Below are positions 8,830-16,584 of a stretch of DNA of 37,425 nucleotides, piece after piece (the stretch's first letter is position 1; every line of letters starts with the position of its first letter). The notes below the pieces were generated by a model. The model was not told the origin of the DNA and ran no database searches. It saw only the letters and a list, made by a program, of their open reading frames with translations. The stretch lies in the NCBI RefSeq assembly GCF_016937615.1, contig NZ_JAFHKI010000133.1, positions 1 to 37,425 on the forward strand, read 5' to 3'. The position numbers and the translations under genes were made by a program. Source of the stretch: Pseudomonas lactucae (lineage in GTDB: Bacteria > Pseudomonadota > Gammaproteobacteria > Pseudomonadales > Pseudomonadaceae).

Positions 8830-8850
8830 GACGTTTGCCTGCTCGGTAAA
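8822..8850 (-). promoter_or_regulatory. hutF: Predicted sigma70 promoter of hutF
   Basis: On the minus strand TTTACC (8850-8845) and TATATG (8827-8822) are 17 bases apart, a good -35/-10 spacing, about 40 bases upstream of the hutF start. The -10 box lies inside the HutC-type operator, which fits direct steric repression. A weaker plus-strand pair, TTGCCT at 8835-8840 and AATCTA at 8858-8863, could serve hutC. Confidence 0.5.
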
Positions 8851-8892
8851 CTCCGGCAATCTATGCATCTTTTCCCCCTGCAAGGATTCCCT

Positions 8893-9642
8893 GTGCCGAC
8901 TCCGCCCGCCAACTCTTCGCTGGCTGCCCACATGGACGAAAGTCCGGCGCCCTTGTATGCCCGCGTCAAACAGATGATCAGCCAGCAGATCCTCACCGGC
9001 AACTGGCCGCCGCATTATCGCGTGCCGTCCGAGAGCGAACTGGTCAGCCAACTGGGCTTCAGCCGCATGACCATCAACCGCGCCCTGCGCGAACTCACCG
9101 CCGAAGGGTTGCTGGTACGCATGCAAGGCGTCGGCACGTTTGTCGCCGAGCCCAAGAGCCAGTCGGCGCTGTTCGAGGTGCACAACATTGCCGATGAGAT
9201 CGCCTCCCGCGGTCATCGGCATACCTGCCAGGTCATCCACCTGGGCGAAGAGGCCGCCGGTTCCGAACGTGCCGTGGCCCTGGAAATGCGCGAAGGCGGG
9301 CGGGTGTTCCACTCGTTGATCGTGCATTACGAAAACGATATCCCCGTGCAAATTGAAGACCGGTTCGTCAACGCCCTGGTCGCACCGGACTACTTGCAGC
9401 AGGATTTCACCCAACAAACGCCCTACGCCTACCTGAACCAGGTTGCACCCTTGACGGAAGGCGAGCACGTCGTAGAAGCCATTCTCGCCGACGCCTCCGA
9501 GTGCAAGCTGCTGCAGATCGAGCCTGGCGAGCCGTGCCTGCTGATTCGTCGGCGTACCTGGTCGGGTCGTCAGCCGGTGACCGCCGCACGGTTGATCCAC
9601 CCCGGTTCCCGTCACAGCCTCGAAGGACGTTTCAGCAAATGA
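8893..9642 (+). CDS. hutC: HutC, GntR-family repressor of histidine utilisation
   Basis: This 249-residue transcription factor has a winged helix-turn-helix domain (about 19-88, including YRVPSESELVSQLGFSRMTINRALREL) and a C-terminal UTRA effector domain (about 100-245). In known systems the effector is urocanate, which releases HutC from DNA. I chose the GTG at 8893 because AAGGAT lies five bases upstream and the N-terminus MPTPP resembles pseudomonad HutC as I recall it. An open frame continues upstream to 8302 but is antisense to hutF and not family-like. The stop overlaps the hutD start (ATGA), so the two are co-translated. Likely operators are at 8814-8829 and 10457-10470. Confidence 0.96.
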   Translation: MPTPPANSSLAAHMDESPAPLYARVKQMISQQILTGNWPPHYRVPSESELVSQLGFSRMTINRALRELTAEGLLVRMQGVGTFVAEPKSQSALFEVHNIADEIASRGHRHTCQVIHLGEEAAGSERAVALEMREGGRVFHSLIVHYENDIPVQIEDRFVNALVAPDYLQQDFTQQTPYAYLNQVAPLTEGEHVVEAILADASECKLLQIEPGEPCLLIRRRTWSGRQPVTAARLIHPGSRHSLEGRFSK

Positions 9643-10199
9643 GTGCGGTCAATATCTGGCGCGCTGCCGATTACGTGCGCATGCCATGGAAAAACGGCGG
9701 CGGCAGCACCGAAGAAATCTCCCGTGACGCAGGCGCCGGCCTGGATGGTTTTGGCTGGCGCCTGTCGATTGCCGATATTGGCGAGTCGGGTGGGTTCTCC
9801 ACCTTCGCCGGCTACCAGCGCGTGATCACGGTAATCCAGGGCGCCGGCATGGTGTTGACCGTGGATGGCGAAGAGCAGCGCGGCCTGTTACCGCTGCAGC
9901 CATTCGCGTTCAACGGCGACAGCCAGGTGTCGTGCCGCTTGATCACCGGGCCGATCCGCGACTTCAACCTGATCTATTCGCCCCAGCGTTACCATGCGCG
10001 GTTGCAGTGGGTTGACGGTGAGCAGCGGTTTTTCAGTACGGCGCAGACCGTGCTGGTGTTCAGCGTGGCGGATGAAGTGAAGGTGCTGGGCGAGAAGCTC
10101 GGTCATCATGATTGTCTGCAAGTGGACGGTAACAACGAGCTGCTGGATGTCTGCGTCACTGGCCGCTGCTGCGTCATTGAACTGACCCCGCGCGGGTAA
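9639..10199 (+). CDS. hutD: HutD, Ves/HutD-family cupin protein
   Basis: This 186-residue cytosolic protein has the HutD/Ves signature: N-terminal MPWKNGGGSTEEI, then WRLSIADIGESGGFSTFAGYQR and a beta-rich double-stranded barrel ending in VIELTPRG. The start overlaps the hutC stop (ATGA), and the ATG at 9639 matches the family N-terminus. HutD is not catalytic in any step of the pathway. In P. fluorescens SBW25 I recall evidence that it sets an upper limit on hut expression, possibly by binding formylglutamate or urocanate. That role is carried over here by homology and by its coupling to the repressor gene. Confidence 0.93.
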   Translation: MSAVNIWRAADYVRMPWKNGGGSTEEISRDAGAGLDGFGWRLSIADIGESGGFSTFAGYQRVITVIQGAGMVLTVDGEEQRGLLPLQPFAFNGDSQVSCRLITGPIRDFNLIYSPQRYHARLQWVDGEQRFFSTAQTVLVFSVADEVKVLGEKLGHHDCLQVDGNNELLDVCVTGRCCVIELTPRG

Positions 10200-10200
10200 A

Positions 10201-10232
10201 AAATGTGGGAGGGGCCAGTCCCTCCCACATTT
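10201..10232. repeat. REP hairpin after hutD
   Basis: AAATGTGGGAGGG (10201-10213) and CCCTCCCACATTT (10220-10232) form a perfect 13-base stem with a six-base loop, immediately after the hutD stop. It is a REP element and may end hutCD transcription before the hutU promoter region. Confidence 0.8.
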
Positions 10233-10268
10233 GTTTCCCACTGTTCTTGCGATCTGTTTCCGGCTCGC

Positions 10269-10283
10269 GCACCAACTTGTTAC
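10269..10283. promoter_or_regulatory. Possible NtrC-like enhancer site
   Basis: GCACCA-ACT-TGTTAC matches the enteric NtrC consensus GCACCA-N3-TGGTGC in the first half-site and at four of six positions in the second. It lies about 165 bases upstream of the sigma54-like element of hutU, a normal enhancer distance. Single matches of this quality can arise by chance. The rest of 10233-10436 shows no other site I can name, although an enhancer for CbrB would be expected somewhere here. Confidence 0.3.
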
Positions 10284-10436
10284 CGAATGCCCCAGTGTGG
10301 CGCAACGTCACGCTGTCATCACAAATCCCTTTGGCTGCAAAACCCTTCCGTAAGAAATTTCATCACGCCCCGAAGCCTTAATGTCCAAGGCTTACAGCCG
10401 CGCTTCAAAAAAACTTCAACACCGCGCTCCACAAGT

Positions 10437-10452
10437 TGGCCGCTCGATTGCA
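10437..10452 (+). promoter_or_regulatory. hutU: Sigma54-type (-24/-12) promoter of the hutU operon
   Basis: TGGCCG-CTCGA-TTGCA contains the invariant GG (10438-10439) and GC (10450-10451) separated by exactly ten bases, as RpoN promoters require. Transcription would start near 10462, inside the HutC-type palindrome. In P. fluorescens SBW25 the hutU operon is known to be RpoN-dependent and activated through CbrAB/NtrBC, which supports this reading. Confidence 0.72.
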
Positions 10453-10456
10453 TATG

Positions 10457-10470
10457 CTTGTACATACAAG
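10457..10470. promoter_or_regulatory. HutC operator at the hutU transcription start
   Basis: CTTGTACATACAAG has perfect six-base arms (CTTGTA and TACAAG) around a CA centre. It begins six bases downstream of the -12 element and so covers the predicted start site. Its core matches the hutF/hutC site at 8814. Repressor bound here would block an RpoN polymerase already placed on the promoter. Confidence 0.82.
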
Positions 10471-10541
10471 TAAAGATGTGTGCGTAAGACCCTGCTTCGC
10501 ACCATCCCTGTTCGTGCATCGATCGCCGAGGAGTCTGAGTT

Positions 10542-12212
10542 GTGACCAAGCCTACAAAATACCGTGACGTCGAAATCCGCGCCGCCCGCGGTAACAAGCT
10601 CACCGCCAAAAGCTGGCTGACCGAAGCGCCTCTGCGCATGCTGATGAACAACCTCGACCCGCAAGTGGCCGAGAACCCGAAAGAACTGGTGGTGTACGGC
10701 GGTATCGGCCGTGCGGCGCGCAACTGGGAGTGCTACGACCAGATCGTCGAAAGCCTCACGAACCTGAACGACGACGAAACCCTGCTGGTGCAATCGGGCA
10801 AGCCGGTCGGCGTGTTCAAGACCCACAGCAACGCACCGCGCGTGCTGATCGCCAACTCCAACCTGGTGCCGCACTGGGCCAGTTGGGAACACTTCAACGA
10901 ACTGGATGCCAAGGGCCTGGCCATGTACGGCCAGATGACCGCCGGCAGCTGGATCTATATCGGCAGCCAGGGCATCGTTCAGGGCACTTACGAAACCTTC
11001 GTCGAAGCCGGTCGCCAGCATTACGACAGCAACCTCAAAGGCCGTTGGGTGCTCACCGCCGGCCTCGGCGGCATGGGCGGCGCACAGCCATTGGCCGCGA
11101 CCCTGGCCGGTGCATGCTCGCTGAACATCGAGTGCCAGCAGGTCAGCATCGACTTCCGCTTGAACAGCCGGTATGTCGACGAACAAGCCACCGACCTCGA
11201 CGACGCCCTGGCCCGTATCGCCAAGTACACCCAGGAAGGCAAGGCCATCTCCATTGCCCTGCTGGGCAACGCCGCGGAAATTCTGCCGGAACTGGTCAAG
11301 CGCGGCGTGCGTCCGGACATGGTCACCGACCAGACCAGCGCCCACGACCCGCTCAACGGTTATCTGCCGGCCGGCTGGACCTGGGACGAATACCGGGCTC
11401 GCGCCAAGACCGAGCCGGCTGCCGTGATCAAGGCCGCCAAGCAGTCGATGGCCGTGCACGTCAAGGCCATGCTGGAGTTCCAGAAACAGGGCATCCCGAC
11501 GTTCGACTACGGCAACAACATCCGCCAGATGGCCCAGGAAGAAGGCGTGGAAAACGCCTTTGATTTCCCGGGATTCGTACCGGCGTATATCCGCCCGCTG
11601 TTCTGCCGTGGCATCGGCCCGTTCCGTTGGGCGGCGCTGTCCGGTGACCCGCAGGACATCTACAAGACCGACGCCAAGGTCAAGGAGCTGATCCCGGACG
11701 ACGCCCACCTGCACAACTGGTTGGACATGGCCCGCGAGCGCATCAGCTTCCAGGGGCTGCCGGCACGTATCTGCTGGGTCGGCCTGGGCCAGCGCGCCAA
11801 GCTCGGCCTGGCATTCAACGAAATGGTGCGCAGCGGCGAGCTGTCGGCACCGGTGGTGATCGGTCGTGATCACCTCGACTCCGGCTCGGTGGCCAGCCCC
11901 AACCGCGAAACCGAATCCATGCAGGACGGCTCCGACGCCGTGTCCGACTGGCCGTTGCTCAACGCCTTGCTCAACACCGCCAGCGGCGCGACCTGGGTTT
12001 CGTTGCACCACGGTGGCGGCGTCGGCATGGGCTTCTCCCAGCACTCGGGCATGGTGATCGTGTGCGACGGCACTGACGAGGCGGCCGAGCGTATTGCGCG
12101 CGTGCTGCATAACGACCCGGCGACCGGGGTGATGCGTCACGCCGATGCCGGTTACCAGATCGCCATCGACTGCGCCAAAGAGCAGGGCCTCAATCTCCCA
12201 ATGATCAAATAA
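10542..12212 (+). CDS. hutU: Urocanate hydratase (urocanase)
   Basis: This 556-residue NAD-dependent enzyme converts urocanate to 4-imidazolone-5-propionate, step two of histidine breakdown. The dinucleotide-binding loop GLGGMGGAQP is at residues 174-183. The catalytic cysteine is in ARICWVGLG, at about residue 411. The length matches the family exactly. The GTG start at 10542 follows GAGGAG (10528-10533) at eight bases and gives the family N-terminus MTKPTKYRDVEIRAARG. It is the first gene of a ten-gene run to hutG, driven by the sigma54-type promoter and HutC palindrome upstream. Because urocanate is both its substrate and the expected HutC ligand, HutU activity also feeds back on induction. 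Confidence 0.98.
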   Translation: MTKPTKYRDVEIRAARGNKLTAKSWLTEAPLRMLMNNLDPQVAENPKELVVYGGIGRAARNWECYDQIVESLTNLNDDETLLVQSGKPVGVFKTHSNAPRVLIANSNLVPHWASWEHFNELDAKGLAMYGQMTAGSWIYIGSQGIVQGTYETFVEAGRQHYDSNLKGRWVLTAGLGGMGGAQPLAATLAGACSLNIECQQVSIDFRLNSRYVDEQATDLDDALARIAKYTQEGKAISIALLGNAAEILPELVKRGVRPDMVTDQTSAHDPLNGYLPAGWTWDEYRARAKTEPAAVIKAAKQSMAVHVKAMLEFQKQGIPTFDYGNNIRQMAQEEGVENAFDFPGFVPAYIRPLFCRGIGPFRWAALSGDPQDIYKTDAKVKELIPDDAHLHNWLDMARERISFQGLPARICWVGLGQRAKLGLAFNEMVRSGELSAPVVIGRDHLDSGSVASPNRETESMQDGSDAVSDWPLLNALLNTASGATWVSLHHGGGVGMGFSQHSGMVIVCDGTDEAAERIARVLHNDPATGVMRHADAGYQIAIDCAKEQGLNLPMIK

Positions 12213-12214
12213 CT

Positions 12215-12247
12215 AAATGTGGCAGGGGGCTTGCCCCCTCCACATTT
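12215..12247. repeat. REP hairpin between hutU and hutTu
   Basis: AAATGTGG-C-AGGGGGC (12215-12230) pairs with GCCCCCT-CCACATTT (12233-12247), leaving a two-base loop and one bulged C. It starts two bases after the hutU stop. Being within the operon, it could stabilise the hutU message or partly reduce downstream transcription. Confidence 0.75.
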
Positions 12248-12291
12248 GATCGGCGGCGAACCCAAGACAATCCATCAGAGGTTGAACACCC

Positions 12292-13752
12292 ATGGCTGCA
12301 AACGACACCACCCCGTTGATCGAAAGGCGTTCGATCGACTACATCCCGGAAGCGGAAAGACACGGTCGTCTCTTGAGTCAGTTCACCCTGTGGTTGGGCG
12401 CCAACCTGCAGATCACCGCGATCGTCACCGGGGCCCTGGCCGTGGTGTTGGGCGGCGATGTGTTCTGGTCGTTGATCGGTCTGTTGATCGGGCAACTGCT
12501 CGGTGGTGGCGTGATGGCGTTGCATGCGGCGCAAGGCCCGCAACTGGGCTTGCCGCAAATGATCTCCAGCCGCGTGCAGTTCGGCGTGTATGGCGCGGCC
12601 ATCCCGATCGTGCTGGTGTGCCTGATGTACCTGGGCTTCACGGCGACGGGCACGGTGCTCTCCGGCCAGGCGCTGGGGCAGTTGTTCGGGGTCAGCGACA
12701 GCGTCGGTATTCTGATTTTCGCCAGCGTGATCGTGCTGGTCACGGTGCTGGGTTACCGGGTGATCCACTTTATCGGGCGTGTCGCCAGCGTGATTGGGGT
12801 GATTGCCTTCGTTTACCTGTTCACGCGTTTGATGGGCCAGGCCGACATCGGCGCCTTGTTGCAGATCCGCCATTTCAGCTGGAGCAGCTTCTTGCTCGCG
12901 GTGTCCCTGGCGGCTTCCTGGCAGATCGCTTTCGGGCCGTATGTGGCGGACTACTCGCGCTACCTGCCGAGCAGCACGTCGTCGGTAAAAACCTTTCTCG
13001 CGGCGGGCGCCGGCTCAGTGATTGGCGCGCAAGTGGCGATGATCCTCGGCGTGTTTGCCGCGGCCATGGCCAACGGGAAATTCGCCGGCCATGAAGTGGC
13101 CTACATTGTGGGCCTGGGTGGCAGCGGTGCCGCCGCTGCGCTGCTGTATTTCAGCATCGCGTTCGGCAAGGTCACCATCTCCACGCTGAACTCCTACGGC
13201 AGCTTCATGTGCATCGCCACCATCATCAGCGGCTTTCGCGGGCACCTGCAGGTTTCGCGCCTGCAGCGTCTGGTCTTCGTGCTGGTCATTGTGGGTACCG
13301 CCACCCTGATCGCGCTGCTCGGCCAGCATTCGTTCCTGGGCGCGTTCAAGTCCTTCATCCTGTTTCTGCTCGCCTTCTTTACACCGTGGAGCGCGATCAA
13401 CCTGGTGGACTACTACTGCATCACCCGCGAGCGCTATGACGTGCCGGCGCTGTCCGATCCAAACGGGCGCTACGGTCGTTGGAACCCGTTGGGTATCAGC
13501 GTCTATGTATTCGGCGTGCTGGTGCAGTTGCCGTTTATCTCTACCAAGTTCTATACCGGCCCGCTGGTAAGCGCCCTGGGGGATGTGGATATCTCCTGGA
13601 TCATCGGCCTGGTATTGCCCGCCGCCCTGTATTACCTGTGCGCAAAAAAATGGCACGGCAGCGTGCCCGATCAACTGATCCTGCCGGTCGAGCAGGACAG
13701 CGTTGTAGCCACTGAAAAAAGCGGAGCCGGTCGCGCTGCGGCGCAGGCCTGA
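12292..13752 (+). CDS. hutTu: NCS1-family permease, likely urocanate transporter HutTu
   Basis: This 486-residue inner-membrane symporter belongs to the nucleobase:cation symporter-1 (CodB/purine-cytosine permease) family, with about twelve membrane helices. The early segment FTLWLGANLQITAIVTGAL and the later WQIAFGPYVADYSRYLP and TPWSAINLVDYYCITRERYDVPAL are typical of the family. It lies between hutU and hutXWV. In P. fluorescens SBW25 I recall the equivalent gene being named hutTu and assigned urocanate uptake, and that is the basis for the substrate. Sequence alone supports only a heterocycle transporter. The ATG at 12292 has AGAGG ten bases upstream. Confidence 0.87.
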   Translation: MAANDTTPLIERRSIDYIPEAERHGRLLSQFTLWLGANLQITAIVTGALAVVLGGDVFWSLIGLLIGQLLGGGVMALHAAQGPQLGLPQMISSRVQFGVYGAAIPIVLVCLMYLGFTATGTVLSGQALGQLFGVSDSVGILIFASVIVLVTVLGYRVIHFIGRVASVIGVIAFVYLFTRLMGQADIGALLQIRHFSWSSFLLAVSLAASWQIAFGPYVADYSRYLPSSTSSVKTFLAAGAGSVIGAQVAMILGVFAAAMANGKFAGHEVAYIVGLGGSGAAAALLYFSIAFGKVTISTLNSYGSFMCIATIISGFRGHLQVSRLQRLVFVLVIVGTATLIALLGQHSFLGAFKSFILFLLAFFTPWSAINLVDYYCITRERYDVPALSDPNGRYGRWNPLGISVYVFGVLVQLPFISTKFYTGPLVSALGDVDISWIIGLVLPAALYYLCAKKWHGSVPDQLILPVEQDSVVATEKSGAGRAAAQA

Positions 13753-13820
13753 CGGGACGTGGACAGGGCAGGATGCCTTTTGACTGCCGTAATCCATTTC
13801 ATGATTGGGAGCGTCACACA

Positions 13821-14786
13821 ATGAAAATGAATAAGACCCTGCTGACCACGTTGTTCTCTGCGGGCTTACTGGCAAGCAGCGGCGCCTATGCGGCCGGTTG
13901 GTGCGAATCGGGCAAACCGGTGAAGTTCGCCGGCCTGAACTGGGAAAGCGGCATGTTGCTCACTGACATCCTGCAAACCGTGCTGGAAAAAGGCTACGAC
14001 TGCAAAACCGACAGCCTGCCGGGCAATTCCATCACCATGGAAAACGCCCTGAGCAGCAATGACATCCAAGTGTTTGCCGAAGAGTGGGTCGGCCGCAGCG
14101 AAGTCTGGAACAAGGCCGAGAAGGCGGGCAAAGTCGTCGGCGTCGGGGCGCCGATCGTCGGTGCGATCGAAGGCTGGTACGTACCGCGCTATGTGATCGA
14201 AGGCGACGCCAAGCGCAAGCTTGCGGCCAAGGCCCCGGACCTCAAAAACATCGCTGACCTGACCCAGTACGCCGCTGTGTTCAAGGACCCGGAAGAGCCG
14301 TCCAAGGGCCGTTTCTACAACTGCCCGGCCGGCTGGACCTGCGAGCTGGACAACAGCGAAATGCTCAAGAGCTACGGCCTGGAAAGCACCTACACCAACT
14401 TCCGCCCGGGCACCGGCCCGGCGCTGGATGCGGCGGTGCTGTCGAGCTACAAGCGCGGTGAGCCGATCCTGTTCTACTACTGGTCGCCAACCCCGCTGAT
14501 GGGTCAGGTCGACCTGGTCAAGCTCGAAGAAAAACCCGGCGTGGACAAGTCCGTGAGCATCAAGGTCGGCCTGTCCAAGACCTTCCACGAGCAAGCCCCG
14601 GAACTGGTGGCTGTGCTGGAAAAGGTCAACCTGCCGATCGACCTGCTTAACCAGAACCTGGGGCGCATGGCCAAGGAACGCATTGAGTCGCCGAAACTGG
14701 CGAAGATCTTCCTCAAGGAACATCCTGAAGTCTGGCACGCCTGGGTGAGCGACGACGCAGCCAAGAAAATCGACGCGGCCTTGTAG
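13821..14786 (+). CDS. hutX: Histidine ABC transporter substrate-binding protein HutX
   Basis: This 321-residue periplasmic binding protein is of the OpuAC/ProX (quaternary amine) type. The Sec signal peptide ends ASSGAYA before AGWCESG. The mature protein has the KFAGLNWESGMLLTDILQTVLEKGY opening and later WYVPRYVIEGD, NCPAGWTCEL and ILFYYWSPTPLM, consistent with this fold. The ATG at 13821 follows GGGAG at nine bases; a second in-frame ATG at 13827 is possible. It is followed by the permease and ATPase genes. Although the family is mostly associated with betaine or choline, the hut context and the SBW25 precedent point to histidine. A strong hairpin follows its stop, as is common after binding-protein genes. 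Confidence 0.93.
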   Translation: MKMNKTLLTTLFSAGLLASSGAYAAGWCESGKPVKFAGLNWESGMLLTDILQTVLEKGYDCKTDSLPGNSITMENALSSNDIQVFAEEWVGRSEVWNKAEKAGKVVGVGAPIVGAIEGWYVPRYVIEGDAKRKLAAKAPDLKNIADLTQYAAVFKDPEEPSKGRFYNCPAGWTCELDNSEMLKSYGLESTYTNFRPGTGPALDAAVLSSYKRGEPILFYYWSPTPLMGQVDLVKLEEKPGVDKSVSIKVGLSKTFHEQAPELVAVLEKVNLPIDLLNQNLGRMAKERIESPKLAKIFLKEHPEVWHAWVSDDAAKKIDAAL

Positions 14787-14795
14787 GCCAAGTGA

Positions 14796-14823
14796 GCCCG
14801 GCTACCCTGAGGGGTGGCCGGGC
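14796..14823 (+). promoter_or_regulatory. Strong hairpin between hutX and hutW
   Basis: GCCCGGCTACCC (14796-14807) pairs with GGGTGGCCGGGC (14812-14823) over twelve base pairs, one of them a G-T wobble, around a four-base TGAG loop. No T-run follows, so it is not a standard terminator. Its place just after the binding-protein gene suggests 3' protection of hutX mRNA and relatively lower hutWV output. Confidence 0.7.
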
Positions 14824-14857
14824 GACCGGCTGCAACCCACTGGATCGAGAGCACGCT

Positions 14858-15709
14858 ATGTTTCCTGAGAGTTTTACGTTTTCCATTGCCGACTGGGTCA
14901 ACGGTTGGGTGGATTCACTGGTCACCAATTACGGCGATGTATTTCGGCAGATCTCCGACACTCTGCTGTGGGCCATCGTCAACCTGGAAGGCCTGCTGCG
15001 CGCGGCGCCCTGGTGGCTGATGCTGGCGATTGTCGGCGCTGTCGCCTGGCACGCAACGCGCAAGGTGGTCACCACCACGGTGATCGTCGGTCTGCTGTTC
15101 CTGGTGGGCGCGGTTGGCCTATGGGACAAATTGATGCAAACCCTGGCGCTGATGATGGTCGCCACGGTGATCTCGGTGCTGATCGGTATTCCGCTGGGCA
15201 TCCTCTCGGCACGCAGCAATCGCCTGCGTTCGGTGCTGATGCCGCTGCTCGACATCATGCAGACCATGCCCAGCTTCGTGTACCTGATCCCGGTGCTGAT
15301 GCTGTTCGGCCTGGGCAAGGTCCCGGCGATTTTCGCCACGGTGATCTACGCCGCACCGCCCTTGATTCGCCTCACCGACCTGGGGATTCGCCAGGTCGAC
15401 GGCGAAGTCATGGAAGCCATCAACGCCTTCGGTGCCAACCGCTGGCAGCAACTGTTCGGCGTGCAACTGCCGCTGGCGCTGCCAAGCATCATGGCCGGCA
15501 TCAACCAGACCACCATGATGGCGTTGTCGATGGTGGTGATCGCCTCGATGATCGGCGCCCGTGGCTTGGGTGAAGACGTCCTGGTCGGCATCCAGACCCT
15601 CAACGTCGGCCGTGGCCTTGAAGCCGGGCTGGCGATTGTAATTCTCGCTGTGGTCATCGACCGCATTACCCAGGCCTACGGTCGTCCACGGCATGAGGCG
15701 AGCAAATGA
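14858..15709 (+). CDS. hutW: Histidine ABC transporter permease HutW
   Basis: This 283-residue membrane subunit is of the ProW/OpuAB type, with a short N-terminal periplasmic or amphipathic segment, then about six helices. The segment TDLGIRQVDGEVMEAINAFGANRWQQLFGVQLPLALPSIMAGINQT contains the EAA loop that contacts the ATPase. The ATG at 14858 gives MFPESFTFSIADWVNGWV, the usual N-terminus of this subgroup. The preceding bases are only weakly Shine-Dalgarno-like. The stop overlaps the hutV start (ATGA). It acts with HutX and HutV. Confidence 0.94.
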   Translation: MFPESFTFSIADWVNGWVDSLVTNYGDVFRQISDTLLWAIVNLEGLLRAAPWWLMLAIVGAVAWHATRKVVTTTVIVGLLFLVGAVGLWDKLMQTLALMMVATVISVLIGIPLGILSARSNRLRSVLMPLLDIMQTMPSFVYLIPVLMLFGLGKVPAIFATVIYAAPPLIRLTDLGIRQVDGEVMEAINAFGANRWQQLFGVQLPLALPSIMAGINQTTMMALSMVVIASMIGARGLGEDVLVGIQTLNVGRGLEAGLAIVILAVVIDRITQAYGRPRHEASK

Positions 15710-16530
15710 CTACTGTCAGCAAAATCGAAGTCAAAAACGTCTTCAAAATTTTTGGCAACCGCTCCAAAGAAGCCCTGGCGCTGGTCGGCCAGGGCAAGAC
15801 CAAGGATCAGGTCCTGGCCGAGACCGGCTGCGTGGTCGGCGTGAACGACCTGTCCCTGAGCATCGGCACCGGGGAGATCTTTGTGATCATGGGGCTGTCG
15901 GGTTCCGGCAAGTCCACCCTGGTGCGCCACTTCAACCGCCTGATCGACCCCACCAGCGGCGCGATCCTGGTGGACGGCGAAGACATCCTGCAACTGGACA
16001 TGGACGCCCTGCGCCAATTCCGTCGCCACAAGATCAGCATGGTGTTCCAGAGCTTCGGCCTGCTGCCCCACAAGAGCGTGCTCGACAACGTCGCCTACGG
16101 CCTCAAGGTGCGTGGCGAAACCAAGCAGGTGTGCGCCGAGCGCGCGCTGCACTGGATCGAAACCGTGGGCCTGAAGGGCTACGAAAACAAATACCCGCAC
16201 CAGCTTTCCGGCGGCATGCGCCAGCGCGTCGGCCTGGCCCGTGCGTTGGCGGCCGACACCGACATCATCCTGATGGACGAAGCCTTCAGCGCCCTCGACC
16301 CGCTGATCCGTGCCGAGATGCAGGACCAGTTGCTGGAGCTGCAGAAGACCCTGCACAAGACCATCGTGTTTATCACCCACGACCTCGACGAGGCGGTGCG
16401 TATCGGCAACCGCATTGCGATCCTCAAGGACGGCAGGCTGATCCAGGTCGGCACGCCTCGGGAGATCCTGCATTCGCCGGCGGATGAGTATGTGGACCGG
16501 TTTGTTCAGCGACGGGCGGCGGTGGTCTGA
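15706..16530 (+). CDS. hutV: Histidine ABC transporter ATP-binding protein HutV
   Basis: This 274-residue ATPase has Walker A GLSGSGKST at residues 63-71, the signature LSGGMRQRVGLARAL, Walker B IILMDEAFSALD and the switch FITHD. The N-terminal insertion EALALVGQGKTKDQVLAETG is characteristic of the ProV/OpuAA quaternary-amine group. Unlike ProV it ends without a C-terminal CBS pair, so osmotic gating by that module is not expected. The start overlaps the hutW stop, giving translational coupling. Confidence 0.96.
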   Translation: MTTVSKIEVKNVFKIFGNRSKEALALVGQGKTKDQVLAETGCVVGVNDLSLSIGTGEIFVIMGLSGSGKSTLVRHFNRLIDPTSGAILVDGEDILQLDMDALRQFRRHKISMVFQSFGLLPHKSVLDNVAYGLKVRGETKQVCAERALHWIETVGLKGYENKYPHQLSGGMRQRVGLARALAADTDIILMDEAFSALDPLIRAEMQDQLLELQKTLHKTIVFITHDLDEAVRIGNRIAILKDGRLIQVGTPREILHSPADEYVDRFVQRRAAVV

Positions 16531-16584
16531 TCCAGGTTTTGTGGTGGGGCTGGCAAAGCTGTAGAGAATATGAAGAGGTCAACA

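Noticed and set aside
8302..8892. An N-terminal extension of HutC of almost 200 codons
   Set aside because: The extra sequence is antisense to hutF and crosses its promoter and the operator. The GTG at 8893 has a good ribosome-binding site and the family N-terminus.
10416..12140. A 570-codon minus-strand frame antisense to hutU
   Set aside because: hutU is certain on the plus strand, and the antisense product has no family features.
12292..13752. Naming the NCS1 permease as a cytosine transporter (codB)
   Set aside because: There is no cytosine deaminase or pyrimidine gene nearby, and the position inside the hut operon favours urocanate or another imidazole.
13821..16530. Naming hutXWV as a glycine-betaine/choline transporter
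   Set aside because: The family match is real, but the genes lie inside the hut operon, the ATPase lacks the osmosensing CBS pair, and the pseudomonad precedent is histidine uptake.
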